DNA of 64,000 nucleotides from Mesoflavibacter profundi (GCF_014764305.1 NZ_CP061703.1:1890800-1954799), one strand, 5' to 3'; positions 23,212 through 32,097 are shown, counted from the first letter of the stretch. Notes: a model not told the origin generated them from the letters alone. A program made the numbers and translations.

Positions 23212-25242
23212 TTACTTAATCAATCCAGCACGTTTTAATAAAGCTTCTGGTTTTGGGTCTTGACCTCTAAAGCGTTTGTATAAAATTAATGGATTTTCTG
23301 TACCGCCTTTTGATAGTACATTATCTTTAAATTTTAAAGCAATATCACGATTAAAGATTCCGTTTTGTTTAAAATAGTCAAATGCATCTGCATCTAAAAC
23401 TTCTGCCCATTTGTAACTGTAATATCCAGAAGAATATCCGCCTTGAAAAATATGAGAAAATGCTGTGCTCATGCAATTTTCTGCCACATCAGGATATAAT
23501 TGTGTGTCTTTAAAAGCTTCTTTTTCGTGTGCTTTTACATCTGTAACTTCTGTTGGGTTAATACCATGCCAATGCATATCTAATAAGCCAAAACTTATTT
23601 GACGTAAGGTTTGCATACCTTCGTTAAAAGTAGCACTTTCTTTAATTTTTTCTACTAAATCCATTGGGATAAGTTCTCCGGTTTCGTAGTGAGTTGCATA
23701 TAATTCTAATGCTTCTTTTTCGTAGCACCAATTTTCTAAAATTTGACTAGGTAATTCTACAAAATCCCAATACACGCTTGTTCCTGAAAGGCTAGGGTAA
23801 GTTGTATTAGCAAGCATACCGTGTAATGCATGACCAAACTCGTGAAACAATGTGGTAACTTCATTAAAAGTTAGTAAAGATGGTTTGGTTTTAGTAGGTT
23901 TAGTAAAGTTGCAAACAATAGATACATGAGGTCTTTCATTAACGCCGTTTTGTACAAATTGAGGTTTGTAAGACGTCATCCAAGCACCGTTACGTTTTCC
24001 TGCACGCGGGAAAAAATCTGCGTAAAAGATTGAAACTAAGTTATCGTTTTCGTCTAAAACCTCGTAAGTCAATACATCTGGATGATATTTGTCAATAGTA
24101 TCTATTTCTTTAAAAGTTAATCCAAATAATTTATTGGCTACTTTAAAAGCACCATCAATCACGTTTTCTAATTTAAAGTATGGTTTAAGTTTTTCGTCAT
24201 CTAAATTGAAAAGCTTTTGTTTAAGCTTTTCGCTGTAATATGCGCCATCCCATTTTTCAAGGTGATCGATACCATCTAATTCTTTTGCAAAATTTTGAAG
24301 GTTGGCAAACTCACGTTCTGCAGCAGGTTTTGCTTTGTCTAATAAATCGTTTAAAAAGCGTTCTACTTTTTCTGGCGTTTGTGCCATACGCTCTTCTAAA
24401 ACAAAATTGGCATGTGTTTTATAGCCTAATAGATTAGCACGTTGGTATCTTAGTTTAGCAATTTCTAAAACGTTATTTTGATTGTCTAAATCATTATTGT
24501 TAAATCCTTTACTTCCAAAAGCAATAGAGAGTTTTTTACGTAATGCTCTGTTTTTTGCATAAGTCATAAATGGAATATAGCTAGGATAATCTAAAGTGAT
24601 TAACCAGCCTTCTTTACCTTTGCTTTCGGCTAATTGTTGTGCTGCTTCAATTGCGCCTTCTGGTAAACCGTCTAAATCTTCTTTATTGGTAATATGCATT
24701 TCAAAAGCATTGGTTTCTGCTAATACATTTTCGCCAAATTTTAATTTAAGCGACGCTAATTTTTTATCAATTGCTCTTAACTGTTCTTTTTTCTCTTCAG
24801 AAAGGTTTGCACCATTTCTAGAAAAACTTTTATATTTTTTATCAAGCAAAGTTTTTTGTTCCTCAGTAAGATCAAGCTGCTCTTTTTGGTTGTAAACTTC
24901 TTTAATTCGAGCAAAAAGTTTTTCGTTTAAAGTAATATCGTTACTAAACTCGGTTAAAAGCGGAGAAATATCCTGAGCAATCTTTTGAATCTCTTCATTT
25001 GTTTCAGCAGAATTTAAGTTGAAAAATATACTTGTAACTCGATCCAATTGTTGACCAGCAAATTCTAAAGCTTCAATTGTATTTTTAAATGTAGGAAAAT
25101 TCTCTGATTTTGAAATAGCTTCAATTTCAGCTTTTGTTTCTTCAATTAATTTTATTATAGCAGGTTTAAAATCTTCATTTTTAATAGATTGAAACGGAGC
25201 TGTTTGATATGGAGTTTTAAATGTATTTTGAAGTATTTTCAT
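23212..25242 (-). CDS. M3-family zinc metallopeptidase (Dcp/oligopeptidase A type)
   Basis: A 676-residue thimet-oligopeptidase-like enzyme that would cleave short peptides. The zinc motif is H467-EFGH-471 (TLFHEFGHALHG), with the downstream glutamate ligand in the SGTSVYWDFVELPSQ segment. The C-terminal region YSYKWAEVLDADAFDYF and FRGQDPKPEALLKRAG are hallmark M3 sequences. There is no signal peptide, so it is probably cytoplasmic, although some Bacteroidetes Dcp proteins are periplasmic. It appears monocistronic. The 367-bp space upstream holds two small-RNA-like elements in the opposite orientation. Confidence 0.94.
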   Translation of the reverse strand: MKILQNTFKTPYQTAPFQSIKNEDFKPAIIKLIEETKAEIEAISKSENFPTFKNTIEALEFAGQQLDRVTSIFFNLNSAETNEEIQKIAQDISPLLTEFSNDITLNEKLFARIKEVYNQKEQLDLTEEQKTLLDKKYKSFSRNGANLSEEKKEQLRAIDKKLASLKLKFGENVLAETNAFEMHITNKEDLDGLPEGAIEAAQQLAESKGKEGWLITLDYPSYIPFMTYAKNRALRKKLSIAFGSKGFNNNDLDNQNNVLEIAKLRYQRANLLGYKTHANFVLEERMAQTPEKVERFLNDLLDKAKPAAEREFANLQNFAKELDGIDHLEKWDGAYYSEKLKQKLFNLDDEKLKPYFKLENVIDGAFKVANKLFGLTFKEIDTIDKYHPDVLTYEVLDENDNLVSIFYADFFPRAGKRNGAWMTSYKPQFVQNGVNERPHVSIVCNFTKPTKTKPSLLTFNEVTTLFHEFGHALHGMLANTTYPSLSGTSVYWDFVELPSQILENWCYEKEALELYATHYETGELIPMDLVEKIKESATFNEGMQTLRQISFGLLDMHWHGINPTEVTDVKAHEKEAFKDTQLYPDVAENCMSTAFSHIFQGGYSSGYYSYKWAEVLDADAFDYFKQNGIFNRDIALKFKDNVLSKGGTENPLILYKRFRGQDPKPEALLKRAGLIK

Positions 25243-25314
25243 ACCGAAATCGTTTTAGATTATATTTTTTGTTAAAAAAATTATATTTAGTTGCTTTATA
25301 TTGCTGATTTGTAT

Positions 25315-25322
25315 TATTTTTG
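25315..25322 (+). promoter_or_regulatory. -7 box (TATTTTTG) for the first small-RNA-like element
   Basis: Exact TAnnTTTG on the plus strand, where no plus-strand protein gene follows before 27.37 kb. A TTG at 25291 may belong to the -33 element. Predicted start of transcription is near 25329. Confidence 0.5.
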
Positions 25323-25328
25323 ACTCGA

Positions 25329-25412
25329 TTTTTTCCCGTGAGCTGGTTACTCACATAAAAATTATTGATTAATAGCGATAAAAAGCCTCAAATTTATTTT
25401 GGGGCTTTTTTT
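25329..25412 (+). ncRNA. Putative small RNA, copy 1 of a tandem pair
   Basis: Predicted transcript of about 84 nt: a U-rich 5' end, hairpin GTGAG-N7-CTCAC (25338-25354), an A-rich linker, the core GATTAATAGCGAT (25367-25379), and a terminator hairpin AAGCCTCA/TGGGGCTT followed by T7. It lies between two minus-strand genes, and its T-run is on the plus strand, so it is not the terminator of either. There is no open reading frame of note. It could belong to the Rfam Flavo-1 family or a similar one; I cannot test this. Confidence 0.5.
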
Positions 25413-25529
25413 CTTTATAAACCCAAAAACGAATGCATTTGGTCTGATATTTTTGCATTTCATCTAATTTCTTAAAATAAAATTACTCAATTCTTTCTTT
25501 AGCTATAAAACTTAGACATTTGCCTTAGT

Positions 25530-25606
25530 TTTTTTGATGTGAGTATAACTCATATAGAAAGATTAATAGCGATGTAAAGCCTTGACTTCCTGTCAAGGCT
25601 TTTTTT
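25530..25606 (+). ncRNA. Putative small RNA, copy 2 of a tandem pair
   Basis: About 77 nt with the same layout as copy 1, 190 bases downstream: U-rich 5' end, an 8-bp hairpin around TGAGT-ATA-ACTCA (25537-25555), the identical core GATTAATAGCGAT (25561-25573), and the terminator AAGCCTTGAC/GTCAAGGCTT followed by T6. Sequence outside the core differs while the stems are kept, which suggests paralogous structured RNAs. The -7 region is weaker (GACATTTG, one mismatch, about 25514-25521). Confidence 0.5.
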
Positions 25607-25609
25607 ATG

Positions 25610-26095
25610 CTATTTTTTTATGTCTTTTGCGGCTTGTACTACTTTTAATTTTAAGCCTTCTTTGTAAGTAATTATTTTATCTAGAACACATTTATCTGTT
25701 GCGCCTATAATTTGTGCTGCTAATATTCCAGCATTTTTAGCACCATTTAATGCTACGGTAGCAACTGGTACGCCGCCAGGCATTTGTAAAATTGATAATA
25801 CTGAGTCCCAACCATCTATAGAGTTGCTACTTTTTACTGGTACTCCAATTACTGGTAACGGACTCATGGATGCAACCATACCAGGTAAATGCGCTGCTCC
25901 TCCAGCACCAGCAATTATTACATTAATACCTCTTTTGTGTGCATTATTGCTAAAATCGAATAATTTTTCTGGTGTACGATGTGCAGAAACAATATCTACT
26001 TCAATTTCTATATCAAATCCGTTTAAAATATCAATAGCGTCTTGCATTACTGGCATATCGCTATTACTTCCCATTACTATGGCAACTTTACTCAT
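25610..26095 (-). CDS. purE: N5-carboxyaminoimidazole ribonucleotide mutase PurE
   Basis: Class I PurE of 161 residues that converts N5-CAIR to CAIR in purine synthesis. Signature segments are IVMGSNSDMPVMQDA at the N-terminus, SAHRTPEKLFDF (substrate-phosphate loop with the conserved His), IIAGAGGAAHLPGMVA and GVPVKSSNSIDGWDSVLSI. It starts one base after the purK stop, so the two genes are co-transcribed and probably translationally coupled, and the product of PurK feeds directly to PurE. Confidence 0.97.
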   Translation of the reverse strand: MSKVAIVMGSNSDMPVMQDAIDILNGFDIEIEVDIVSAHRTPEKLFDFSNNAHKRGINVIIAGAGGAAHLPGMVASMSPLPVIGVPVKSSNSIDGWDSVLSILQMPGGVPVATVALNGAKNAGILAAQIIGATDKCVLDKIITYKEGLKLKVVQAAKDIKK

Positions 26096-26096
26096 C

Positions 26097-27251
26097 TTAT
26101 TCGCTTATTACTTGTATTGTGTTTTTTACTTTTTCGGCAATTTGTCTTGCCTTGCTTAAATCTTCATTAACTATGGTTACGTGTCCCATTTTTCTAAATG
26201 GACGTGTTTGCTTTTTACCATAAATATGTGGTGTAACACCTTCAAAAGCCATAATGGTTTCTATGTTTTTATATAACACATTTCCAGTATGTCCTTCTGC
26301 ACCAACAAGGTTTACCATTATACCTCCAACTTTACTTTTAGTTTCACCTAAAGGTAAATCTAAAATGGCACGTAAATGTTGTTCAAATTGACTAGTAAAA
26401 CTAGCTTCTATAGTTTGATGTCCAGAATTATGTGGTCTTGGCGCAACTTCATTAATTAAAATTTGGTCGTCTTGTGTTTGAAACATTTCTACAGCTAATA
26501 ATCCAACATGGTTAAAAGCTTCAGCTGTTTTTAAAGCAACGTCTTGTGCTTTTTTTGCGACGTCATCAGAAATACGTGCTGGACATATTACATATTCTAC
26601 TTGGTTGGCTTCAGGATGAAATTCCATTTCAACAACAGGATACGTTTTAATGTCTCCAGATACGTTTCTAGCTACAATTACAGCAAGTTCGTTTTTAAAT
26701 GGGATCATATTTTCAGCAATACATTCGCCAGCAGGCAAACCTTCTAGATCACTTAATTGTCTTACAATTTTTACACCATTACCATCGTACCCAAATCTTG
26801 CAGCTTTCCAAACAAAAGGAAATTCTAAACCGCCATTATTTATAGCGTCTTCTATTTCAGATAAATAAGCAAATCTGCTAAAAGGCGCAGTTGGAAGATT
26901 GTTATCTACGTAAAATAGTTTTTGATTGGCTTTGTTTTGAATTTGGCGTAAAGTTTTTGAAGACGGATATACTTTTATGTTTTCATTTTCTAGCTGTTCT
27001 AAAGCATCAACATTAACATTTTCAATTTCTATAGTTAGAACATCAACTTGTTTTCCAAAGTTGTAAACCGTATCAAAATCTAACAAATCGCCATTTACAA
27101 ATTTATCGCAAGCAATTTTACTTGGAGCTTGATCACTATTATCTAAAACAAAAGTTTGAATATCAAATTTTCGGGTATTATAAAGTAGCATTTTACCAAG
27201 TTGTCCGCCACCAAGAATACCTAATTTAAAGTCTGAAGAAAAATAATTCAT
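26097..27251 (-). CDS. purK: 5-(carboxyamino)imidazole ribonucleotide synthase PurK
   Basis: ATP-grasp enzyme that carboxylates AIR with bicarbonate and ATP. I start it at the ATG at 27251, giving 384 residues beginning MNYFSSDFKLGILGGGQLGKML, where the GGGQLGKM loop is the family N-terminus. Upstream in-frame residues look non-coding. ATP-grasp motifs include FPFVWKAARFGYDGNG, GECIAENMIPF, and LINEVAPRPHNSGHQTIEA. A bicarbonate-dependent PurK/class I PurE pair is the usual bacterial route. The gene is divergent from the hpt-adk fusion gene, another purine gene. Confidence 0.96.
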   Translation of the reverse strand: MNYFSSDFKLGILGGGQLGKMLLYNTRKFDIQTFVLDNSDQAPSKIACDKFVNGDLLDFDTVYNFGKQVDVLTIEIENVNVDALEQLENENIKVYPSSKTLRQIQNKANQKLFYVDNNLPTAPFSRFAYLSEIEDAINNGGLEFPFVWKAARFGYDGNGVKIVRQLSDLEGLPAGECIAENMIPFKNELAVIVARNVSGDIKTYPVVEMEFHPEANQVEYVICPARISDDVAKKAQDVALKTAEAFNHVGLLAVEMFQTQDDQILINEVAPRPHNSGHQTIEASFTSQFEQHLRAILDLPLGETKSKVGGIMVNLVGAEGHTGNVLYKNIETIMAFEGVTPHIYGKKQTRPFRKMGHVTIVNEDLSKARQIAEKVKNTIQVISE

Positions 27252-27345
27252 TTTTAATATTAGTTGTGTGCAACAAAAATACATTTTAAAAGTAAAATAG
27301 CCTTTAAAAAAACAAATCAAATATCGTTAAGCTATTTCAAATCAT

Positions 27346-27353
27346 TATATTTG
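27346..27353 (+). promoter_or_regulatory. -7 box (TATATTTG) for the hpt-adk fusion gene
   Basis: Exact TAnnTTTG 17 bases before the ATG at 27371. The intervening sequence includes GGAGA directly next to the start codon, too close for an ordinary ribosome binding site. Confidence 0.55.
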
Positions 27354-27370
27354 CCTTTTAATATTGGAGA

Positions 27371-28486
27371 ATGAAAACCATTAAGCTTCACGATAAAGAA
27401 TTTAGACCATTTATTTCGGCAAAAGAAATTGATTTTGCTGTGACTAACATGGCAGAGCAGTTAGCCAAAGATTTAAAAGACGAAGTACCAGTTTTTGTTG
27501 GGATATTAAATGGATCATTTATGCTAGTAAGTGATTTTGTAAAAAAATACCCAAAACCTTGTGAAGTTACGTTTATTAAATTAGCATCTTATGAAGGTGT
27601 AAAATCAACAGAAGACATACAAAGATTAATTGGTTTAACACAAGATTTAACTGGTAGAACTGTTGTAATTCTAGAGGATATCATAGATACGGGTAATACC
27701 TTAAACGAAATTCATAGAATTTTTAAAAATGAAAACGTTAAGCAACTTCTAATTGCAACATTATTTTACAAACCAGAAGCATATAAAAAGGACTTTAAAT
27801 TACATTATATAGGTAAAGAGATTCCTAATAAATTTATTGTAGGCTATGGATTAGACTACGATGGATTAGGAAGAGATTTACCAGAAGTATATCAATTAAA
27901 AACAACACAACACATGACTAACTTAGTATTATTTGGTCCTCCAGGAGCAGGTAAAGGAACACAAGCCAACTTTTTAAAAGAAAAATATAACTTAGTACAC
28001 ATCTCTACAGGTGATGTATTTAGATTTAATATTAAAAATGAAACCGCTTTAGGTATGTTGGCTAAGTCATACATGGATAAAGGCGAGCTTGTACCAGATC
28101 AAGTAACTATAGACATGTTAAATGCAGAAGTTGAAAAAAATGCAGACGCTAACGGATTTATATTTGATGGTTTTCCGCGTACAAATGCTCAAGCAGAAGC
28201 TTTAGATAAATTAATGGATACTAAAGATTCTCAAATTAATGCAATGATAGCTTTAGAAGTAGACGACGAAGTTTTAGTACAACGTCTTCTAGAACGTGGT
28301 AAATCTAGTGGTAGAGCAGACGATGCAGACGAGTCTATTATTAGAAATCGTATTAAAGAATACTACAACAAAACAGCTATCTTAAAAGACTATTATTCTG
28401 CACAAGATAAATATTACGGTGTAGATGGTGTAGGAAGTATAGAAGAAATTACTGAGCGTCTTTGTGCTGTAATCGATAAACTTTAA
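27371..28486 (+). CDS. hpt/adk: Fused hypoxanthine phosphoribosyltransferase-adenylate kinase
   Basis: One uninterrupted 371-residue frame joins two purine enzymes. Residues 1-178 are a hypoxanthine phosphoribosyltransferase: FVGILNGSFMLVSDF, and the PRPP loop VVILEDIIDTGNTL. Residues 182-371 are an adenylate kinase: P-loop LFGPPGAGKGTQ (about 187-198), GFPRTNAQAEAL, RLLERGKSSGRADD and a short-LID region without zinc cysteines. The junction is only YQLKTTQHM, with Met182 matching the usual start of a stand-alone Adk, so an internal start is possible. Together the parts would salvage hypoxanthine to IMP and balance adenylates. The 3' neighbour is obgE, 49 bp on. Confidence 0.93.
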   Translation: MKTIKLHDKEFRPFISAKEIDFAVTNMAEQLAKDLKDEVPVFVGILNGSFMLVSDFVKKYPKPCEVTFIKLASYEGVKSTEDIQRLIGLTQDLTGRTVVILEDIIDTGNTLNEIHRIFKNENVKQLLIATLFYKPEAYKKDFKLHYIGKEIPNKFIVGYGLDYDGLGRDLPEVYQLKTTQHMTNLVLFGPPGAGKGTQANFLKEKYNLVHISTGDVFRFNIKNETALGMLAKSYMDKGELVPDQVTIDMLNAEVEKNADANGFIFDGFPRTNAQAEALDKLMDTKDSQINAMIALEVDDEVLVQRLLERGKSSGRADDADESIIRNRIKEYYNKTAILKDYYSAQDKYYGVDGVGSIEEITERLCAVIDKL

Positions 28487-28504
28487 AATTAATTAACTAG
28501 TTTA

Positions 28505-28529
28505 AACTTTAAACTTAGAACTTTAAACT
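28505..28529 (+). repeat. Direct repeat AACTTTAAACT (two copies, 14-bp period)
   Basis: Copies at 28505-28515 and 28519-28529 lie in the gap between the hpt-adk fusion and obgE, ending seven bases before the obgE ATG. Small A/T-rich tandem repeats of this type occur often between Bacteroidetes genes. No function is apparent. Confidence 0.6.
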
Positions 28530-28535
28530 CAAAGC

Positions 28536-29531
28536 ATGACCGAAGGTAACTTTGTAGATTACGTAAAAATGCATGTCTCTTCAGGAAAAGGAGGGAAAGG
28601 ATCTGCGCATCTTAATCGCGAAAAATATAACGCAAAAGGTGGACCAGATGGAGGCGATGGTGGACGTGGCGGACACGTAATTATTAGAGGTAACGAAAAC
28701 CTTTGGACATTACTACATTTAAAGTTTCAACGTCATATTCGTGCAGGTCATGGTGGCGATGGTAGTAGTAATCGTAGCACAGGATCAGATGGAGAAGATT
28801 ACATTATCGAAGTACCATTAGGAACCGTAGTGAGAGATACAGAAACTAACGATATCCTTTTTGAAATCACCGAACAAGGTGAAGAAAAAATTGTTGCCGA
28901 AGGTGGAAAAGGTGGTTTAGGAAACTGGCACTTTAAAAGCAGTACCAATCAAACACCACGTTACGCGCAACCAGGTATTCCGTTAGAAGAAAAAGACATA
29001 ACATTAGAACTTAAAGTTTTAGCAGATGTAGGTTTAGTAGGTTTTCCTAACGCAGGAAAATCTACTTTACTATCTGTAATGACCGCTGCAAAACCAAAAA
29101 TTGCAGATTACGAGTTTACAACGTTAAAGCCAAATCTAGGAATCGTAAAATATCGCGATTATCAAACTTTTGTGATGGCAGATATACCAGGAATTATAGA
29201 AGGAGCTGCCGAAGGTAAAGGCTTAGGTTATTACTTCTTGCGTCACATAGAGCGTAATTCGGTATTACTATTTTTAATTCCAGCAGATGCGCCAGATATA
29301 AACAAACAGTACGAAATTTTGTTAGACGAGCTTAGACGTTACAATCCAGAAATGTTGGATAAAGACCGCATGATAGCCATCTCAAAATGTGATATGTTGG
29401 ATGATGAGCTTAAAGCCGAACTAAAGCAAGAGTTAGATCAAACCTTACCAATTCCATATTTATTTATCTCAAGTGTAGCTCAACAAGGCATTACAACGCT
29501 TAAAGATAAATTATGGGACATGCTTAATTAA
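28536..29531 (+). CDS. obgE: GTPase ObgE/CgtA
   Basis: Essential ribosome-associated GTPase (50S assembly and stress control). Residues 1-158 form the glycine-rich Obg domain ([51 protein letters not shown]). The G domain follows: G1 [12 protein letters not shown]2 within [10 protein letters not shown]3 [10 protein letters not shown]4 SKCD, G5 SSVAQQG. It lacks the variable C-terminal domain of some homologues; 331 residues is the usual short form in this phylum. It probably shares transcription with the hpt-adk gene upstream. Confidence 0.97.
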   Translation: MTEGNFVDYVKMHVSSGKGGKGSAHLNREKYNAKGGPDGGDGGRGGHVIIRGNENLWTLLHLKFQRHIRAGHGGDGSSNRSTGSDGEDYIIEVPLGTVVRDTETNDILFEITEQGEEKIVAEGGKGGLGNWHFKSSTNQTPRYAQPGIPLEEKDITLELKVLADVGLVGFPNAGKSTLLSVMTAAKPKIADYEFTTLKPNLGIVKYRDYQTFVMADIPGIIEGAAEGKGLGYYFLRHIERNSVLLFLIPADAPDINKQYEILLDELRRYNPEMLDKDRMIAISKCDMLDDELKAELKQELDQTLPIPYLFISSVAQQGITTLKDKLWDMLN

Positions 29532-29540
29532 TTTTATTTT

Positions 29541-29641
29541 GGCGTTACCCTAAAGGGTCAGGCTTTCATTACTCGCTTCCCAACTAAAAAGATGGGAGAG
29601 CTCAAACATGCCATTCAATCCTTAACGCGGGTATGTTTGCT
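29541..29641 (+). repeat. Dispersed palindromic repeat, copy A
   Basis: Intergenic element between obgE and the SDR gene, running from GGCGTTACCC to GTATGTTTGCT. It aligns with copy B at 51728-51839: the blocks GGCGT, GTC(A/G)GG, TCA(T/C)TACTC, TCAAACA, ATCC, TTACGC and TTTGCT are shared in order. The central hairpin (29575-29601, GCTTCCCA/TGGGAGAGC) differs in sequence from copy B but keeps the pairing, with a bulged G on the 3' side in both. Confidence 0.7.
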
Positions 29642-29722
29642 GTCTTAGTGTTTAAGTCAGAGATTATTTCAATTTTATAAATATCCTAACATTTTAAAAT
29701 TCGACTTGCGTCGTAGGTTTTG

Positions 29723-29730
29723 TAACTTTG
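29723..29730 (+). promoter_or_regulatory. -7 box (TAACTTTG) for the SDR gene
   Basis: Exact TAnnTTTG 26 bases before the ATG at 29757. A TTGCG 14-17 bases upstream is closer than usual for a -33 element. Confidence 0.45.
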
Positions 29731-29756
29731 GGTTTCAACCAAAAAAATAAAATTCT

Positions 29757-30479
29757 ATGAGCAATTTAAATAATAAAGTAGCCTTAATAACAGGCGGATC
29801 AAAAGGCATTGGATATGGTATAGCCTATGCATTAATGCAACAAGGTGTTAATGTCGCTATAACCAGTAGAAGTGTAGCATCTGCAGAAAAAGCAGCAGAA
29901 CAACTTAACGCAAATGTATCTTCAGCAAAAGCAATCGGACTAGAAGCAGATGTAAGACAATTAGAAAGTCAGCAAAAAGCTGTTAAAACAACTTTAGATA
30001 CCTTTGGACAGTTAGACATTGTTATAGCCAATGCAGGATTAGGACATTTTGGTAGCATAGAAGATTTAACTTCACAACAATGGAATGAAGTTATAGATAC
30101 CAACCTAACCGGTGTTTTTAATTCGATTAAGGCAAGTGTAGATGCACTTAAAGCAACTAAAGGGTATTACATTACTATTTCAAGTTTAGCAGGTACCAAC
30201 TTTTTTGCTGGCGGATCTGCGTACAACGCTAGTAAATTTGGTGTTACAGGATTTACCCAAGCGGTAATGTTAGATTTGCGTAAATACGGTATAAAAGTTA
30301 GTACGATTATGCCAGGATCAGTTTCGACTTACTTTAATGGTAACGAGCCAAGTGATGAAGGCGCATGGAAAATTCAAATTGAAGATATAGGCGAGTTAGT
30401 CGTAGATTTATTAAAAATGCATCCCCGTACGTTGCCAAGTAAAATTGAAGTACGACCAACAACGCCACCAAGTAAATAA
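29757..30479 (+). CDS. Short-chain dehydrogenase/reductase (SDR)
   Basis: A 240-residue classical SDR with an NAD(P)-binding Rossmann fold. The glycine motif is TGGSKGIGYGIA (about 11-22), the conserved NAG motif is IANAGLGHFG (NAG at about 91-93), and the catalytic set is Ser (ISSLAG), Tyr and Lys (YNASKFG). SRSVAS after strand 2 (arginine) suggests NADP preference. The substrate cannot be determined. It is flanked by a repeat element upstream and a bidirectional terminator downstream, and looks monocistronic. Confidence 0.92.
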   Translation: MSNLNNKVALITGGSKGIGYGIAYALMQQGVNVAITSRSVASAEKAAEQLNANVSSAKAIGLEADVRQLESQQKAVKTTLDTFGQLDIVIANAGLGHFGSIEDLTSQQWNEVIDTNLTGVFNSIKASVDALKATKGYYITISSLAGTNFFAGGSAYNASKFGVTGFTQAVMLDLRKYGIKVSTIMPGSVSTYFNGNEPSDEGAWKIQIEDIGELVVDLLKMHPRTLPSKIEVRPTTPPSK

Positions 30480-30488
30480 AAACAGTAA

Positions 30489-30522
30489 TAAAAAAGGCTT
30501 CCAAATCTGGAAGCCTTTTTTA
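30489..30522. terminator. Bidirectional terminator between the SDR gene and a secreted-protein gene
   Basis: AAAAAGGCTTCCA-AATC-TGGAAGCCTTTTT, with A-run and T-run flanks. An almost identical hairpin (one base different in the loop) closes the alpha-2-macroglobulin gene at 32157-32188. Confidence 0.9.
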
Positions 30523-32097
30523 TTACTTTATTTTAAGTTTTAATATTCTAGTGTTTTTCTTTCGTTTACCAGTTAATATTACTGTTTGATCGTTAAGGTT
30601 TACATTACCATTATTAACTTTATAGTATACTTTAGAATCTTTATCGTCTATTAATTTTTCAAAGTCAAATTTTCCATCATTATTTATTTTAATCATATAT
30701 AAGTTAGATCTTTTAGCTTTTGTTTGTTTAAAAGCAATACGATCTGCACTTAATTTTTTAATATTATCAGAGCAGTTTATAAAGAAATAAGAGTTGTCTC
30801 CAACAGGTATAGAGGTAAAAGAGCTAGTAGCAAAACCAGTTTGTCTTTTATTAATGTTTCTAGCCCAAATTAAATCTCCGTCTTTATTCATCTTAAGACT
30901 CATAATATCATCAAAATGGTAAATAGTATATGTTGTCATTCCTCCATTACCATTCATAGTTGTATGCGTAGTTATGTAAAATTCTTCAGCATTAATAATG
31001 ATGTCTCCATTAGCTAACATATACACGCCTTTAAAGTCTATATTATTAATTCCTTTTTTCTTTTTACGTTCTTTTTTACCTTCTCTGTTTCCGTATTTAT
31101 CTGTTAAAAATTCATCAGAAAAAGGAGTAAATTTTTTATTCTGCATACTTAAGCTTTCAGGATCTAAATTAAATAAACAAGCGCCATTAATTCTACCTTC
31201 ATCTTTTTTTCCATAGAAACCAACACAAGCAACGCGGTTATTTGATTTTATTAATTCTAAGGACGAAATAAACTTATCTGGATTTTTAAAACTTACGCTT
31301 GATTGACCATTAGCGTTAGCTTTGTAAAGTTCAAAATGGTAATTAGTTTTACCATCTTTTTTAGATCTTCTTGATTCATTTTCAAAAGATTTACCTAAAA
31401 AATAAACAGTACCATCGTTGTCGTCTATATCGATACTTTCGTAATCAAAATATTTATCTTTAATATTTTTCTGAATCGTTTGCTCATAAACTTTTTCAAA
31501 ATTGTTATTGAATACAAAAACTTTGTGAGTTTCTTGATCCTTGTTATTAATATCAAAGTTTATTACAAAATAATTATTGCCACTTGACATTACAACTTCT
31601 CCAGCATGGTTACTGTCATATTGAGAAAAGTTGCTGATTATTATAGGGAAAACTGCAAACCCAAAATATTTTTTTTGATTTTCTTCAGAAAGCGATAGAA
31701 TCTCTTTAGAGTTAAATTTTAAAGTTTTTAGGTCTGCTGATAAGGCATTAAAACTAATTTTATCTGCCTTCTTGTCAAACACATATTCTATTAAATGAAG
31801 TTTACCATCTTTGATAAAAGCATTTTTTATTGTATTTTTATCTACTTCAAATTCTGTTTCTTTTAATAATTTTAAATTAGAGTCAAAATGCTGAATGTAA
31901 TAGCCTTTTAATTTTCTTGCCATTCCGCCATAAAAAGCTCTAATTGTTACTAATCCGCCATTATCATCTTCTAAAGAAAACTTTAAAGAGCTACTTTTTT
32001 TTGAGTCTTTAAAAATGGCACTTTTAGTCATTGATACATCTTGTGCGTTACCGATAAAAGTGACTAATAATAAAATAATTACTGTGATTTTTTTCAT
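30523..32097 (-). CDS. Secreted protein of unknown function
   Basis: A 524-residue protein when started at the ATG at 32097, which gives a clean signal peptide (MKKITVIILLLVTFIGNAQ). A -7 box at 32119-32126 would place the transcription start downstream of the alternative, longer start at 32121, so the shorter form is chosen. The rest is beta-rich with repeated phrases of the kind 'YKANANG', 'IDIDDNDGTVYFLGKSF' and 'MLANGDIIINAEEF', like beta-propeller-type blades. No catalytic motif is recognised. It lies between two near-identical terminators. Exported to the periplasm or surface. Confidence 0.75.
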   Translation of the reverse strand: MKKITVIILLLVTFIGNAQDVSMTKSAIFKDSKKSSSLKFSLEDDNGGLVTIRAFYGGMARKLKGYYIQHFDSNLKLLKETEFEVDKNTIKNAFIKDGKLHLIEYVFDKKADKISFNALSADLKTLKFNSKEILSLSEENQKKYFGFAVFPIIISNFSQYDSNHAGEVVMSSGNNYFVINFDINNKDQETHKVFVFNNNFEKVYEQTIQKNIKDKYFDYESIDIDDNDGTVYFLGKSFENESRRSKKDGKTNYHFELYKANANGQSSVSFKNPDKFISSLELIKSNNRVACVGFYGKKDEGRINGACLFNLDPESLSMQNKKFTPFSDEFLTDKYGNREGKKERKKKKGINNIDFKGVYMLANGDIIINAEEFYITTHTTMNGNGGMTTYTIYHFDDIMSLKMNKDGDLIWARNINKRQTGFATSSFTSIPVGDNSYFFINCSDNIKKLSADRIAFKQTKAKRSNLYMIKINNDGKFDFEKLIDDKDSKVYYKVNNGNVNLNDQTVILTGKRKKNTRILKLKIK

